From positions 109,821 through 116,561 of the forward strand of contig FR882086.1 of assembly GCA_000434915.1 (NCBI GenBank): DNA of 6,741 bases, given 5' to 3'. Position 1 is the first letter of the stretch, and each line of letters starts with the position of its first letter. This document shows positions 6,085 to 6,741 of the stretch, one piece after another. Below the pieces are notes generated by a model, which had not been told where the DNA came from, ran no database searches, and was given only the letters and a program-made list of their open reading frames with translations. The DNA comes from Ruminococcus sp. CAG:563 (lineage in GTDB: Bacteria > Bacillota > Clostridia > Oscillospirales > Acutalibacteraceae). The translations under genes were made by a program, and so were the position numbers.

Positions 6085-6741
6085 ATCTGAAAAGCCTTCT
6101 TCCCGGGAGGAAATAGTCCGATTGGTACATGTAAATCTGATATGATATAAATCGGGAAAATAGGAAAAAGGCTATGACTGTTCCGGTCGTATATATTGCT
6201 CGGTCCTTTGGTTTTACCGCATATGTTATGACCCAGCCTGTAAAAATAATGAAATAAGCCTGTAAGTATATTGCGATTCTCGCAAAAATCCAGTTATAGC
6301 TTGCAATAATGTATATTGCCATGCTCAAAAAAGAAATATTTATAAGAATATCGCCTATATGCCCAAGCCGATTCATTCTTTCACGATTCAAATATGCAAC
6401 CACAACCGGTGCGGCGGTCAGCACAACTCTGAACAGGCTGCTGCCACCCTCGGTTCCGTTGGTAAACCAGCCGTTTTCGGCATAGTTTGAATAGCTTGTT
6501 TCTTCAAGTGCACCAAGGAACGACGGAAGAATTGCATCAAAACAAACCGTTACAATAATACTTCCAAGCAAAATTACATAAGAACCTATCGTCCATGCCT
6601 TTCGGCGAACAACGAAATAAATTAATAAGAGTATAAGTGCGCTGCTGTGCATACAATAAGCCAACAGCACGAAAACGGCATACTTAAAGAAAGAGCCGCG
6701 TTTCATAGAAAACAAAAATCTTGTTCCCAACAACGCTATGG
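6083..6741 (-). CDS. EpsG-like membrane protein, presumed exopolysaccharide polymerase, N-terminus cut by window edge
   Basis: The frame is open to the window edge; at least 218 residues are visible against roughly 350 for full EpsG proteins, so only the C-terminal part is present. A TTG at 6733 is not taken as a start, because the reading frame continues upstream in-family (IAL before LGTRFLFSMKRGSFFKYA). About six hydrophobic helices are seen, roughly at visible residues 20-42, 50-68, 103-118, 130-147, 150-170 and 180-200. The pattern RFLF..KRGSFFKY..FVLLAYCMHSSAL, with H31 at the start of an HSSAL motif, is typical of EpsG (PF14897), a Wzy-like integral membrane family thought to polymerise repeat units at the outer face. 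RIAIYLQAY in a late helix also fits. A distant O-antigen ligase or polymerase is the alternative. First gene of the visible operon. Confidence 0.85.
   Translation of the reverse strand, partial: IALLGTRFLFSMKRGSFFKYAVFVLLAYCMHSSALILLLIYFVVRRKAWTIGSYVILLGSIIVTVCFDAILPSFLGALEETSYSNYAENGWFTNGTEGGSSLFRVVLTAAPVVVAYLNRERMNRLGHIGDILINISFLSMAIYIIASYNWIFARIAIYLQAYFIIFTGWVITYAVKPKDRAIYTTGTVIAFFLFSRFISYQIYMYQSDYFLPGRRLFR

Noticed and set aside
6731..6733. TTG at 6733 as the start of the EpsG-like gene
   Set aside because: The frame stays open to the window edge, the upstream residues fit the family, and the visible length is well short of a full EpsG protein.

Overview
The window is part of an exopolysaccharide/capsule biosynthesis operon from what looks like a low-to-moderate-GC Gram-positive anaerobe, probably a Clostridia member such as an Oscillospiraceae or Ruminococcus relative. 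That placement is inferred from the strong AAGGAGG-type ribosome binding sites, the CpsB-type PHP phosphatase, the EpsG-type polymerase and the Clostridia-like tyrosine-kinase sequence. No marker gene is present to name a species. Every supported gene lies on the minus strand, so transcription runs from high to low coordinates. Coding density is very high and no gap exceeds about 55 bases.

In order of transcription: (1) 6741-6083, the C-terminal part of an EpsG-like polytopic membrane protein, presumed glycan polymerase, cut by the window edge; (2) 6072-4924, a polysaccharide pyruvyl transferase; (3) 4910-3723, a GT4-type glycosyltransferase; (4) 3712-2552, a membrane-anchored GH88/GH105-like (unsaturated uronyl hydrolase fold) protein; (5) 2502-1744, a CpsB-type PHP-domain tyrosine phosphatase; (6) 1689-1, a fused Wzz chain-length regulator plus BY-kinase, cut at its C-terminus by the window edge. 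Genes 1 to 5 are separated by 10 to 49 bases and look co-transcribed. A near-consensus sigma-A promoter lies in the gap between genes 5 and 6, so the kinase can probably also be transcribed on its own.

The likely working model is that glycosyltransferases build a repeat unit, the pyruvyl transferase adds an acidic ketal, the EpsG-like protein polymerises, and the Wzz/BY-kinase with its CpsB phosphatase controls chain length and export through phosphorylation of a tyrosine-rich tail. The GH88-like protein is the piece whose role is least clear. The most striking feature is the kinase tail. It has a basic YG-type tyrosine cluster followed by a 44-residue Gly/Tyr/Asn-only repeat, 24 tyrosines in all, ending in a ten-base G homopolymer that would shift the reading frame if it slipped.
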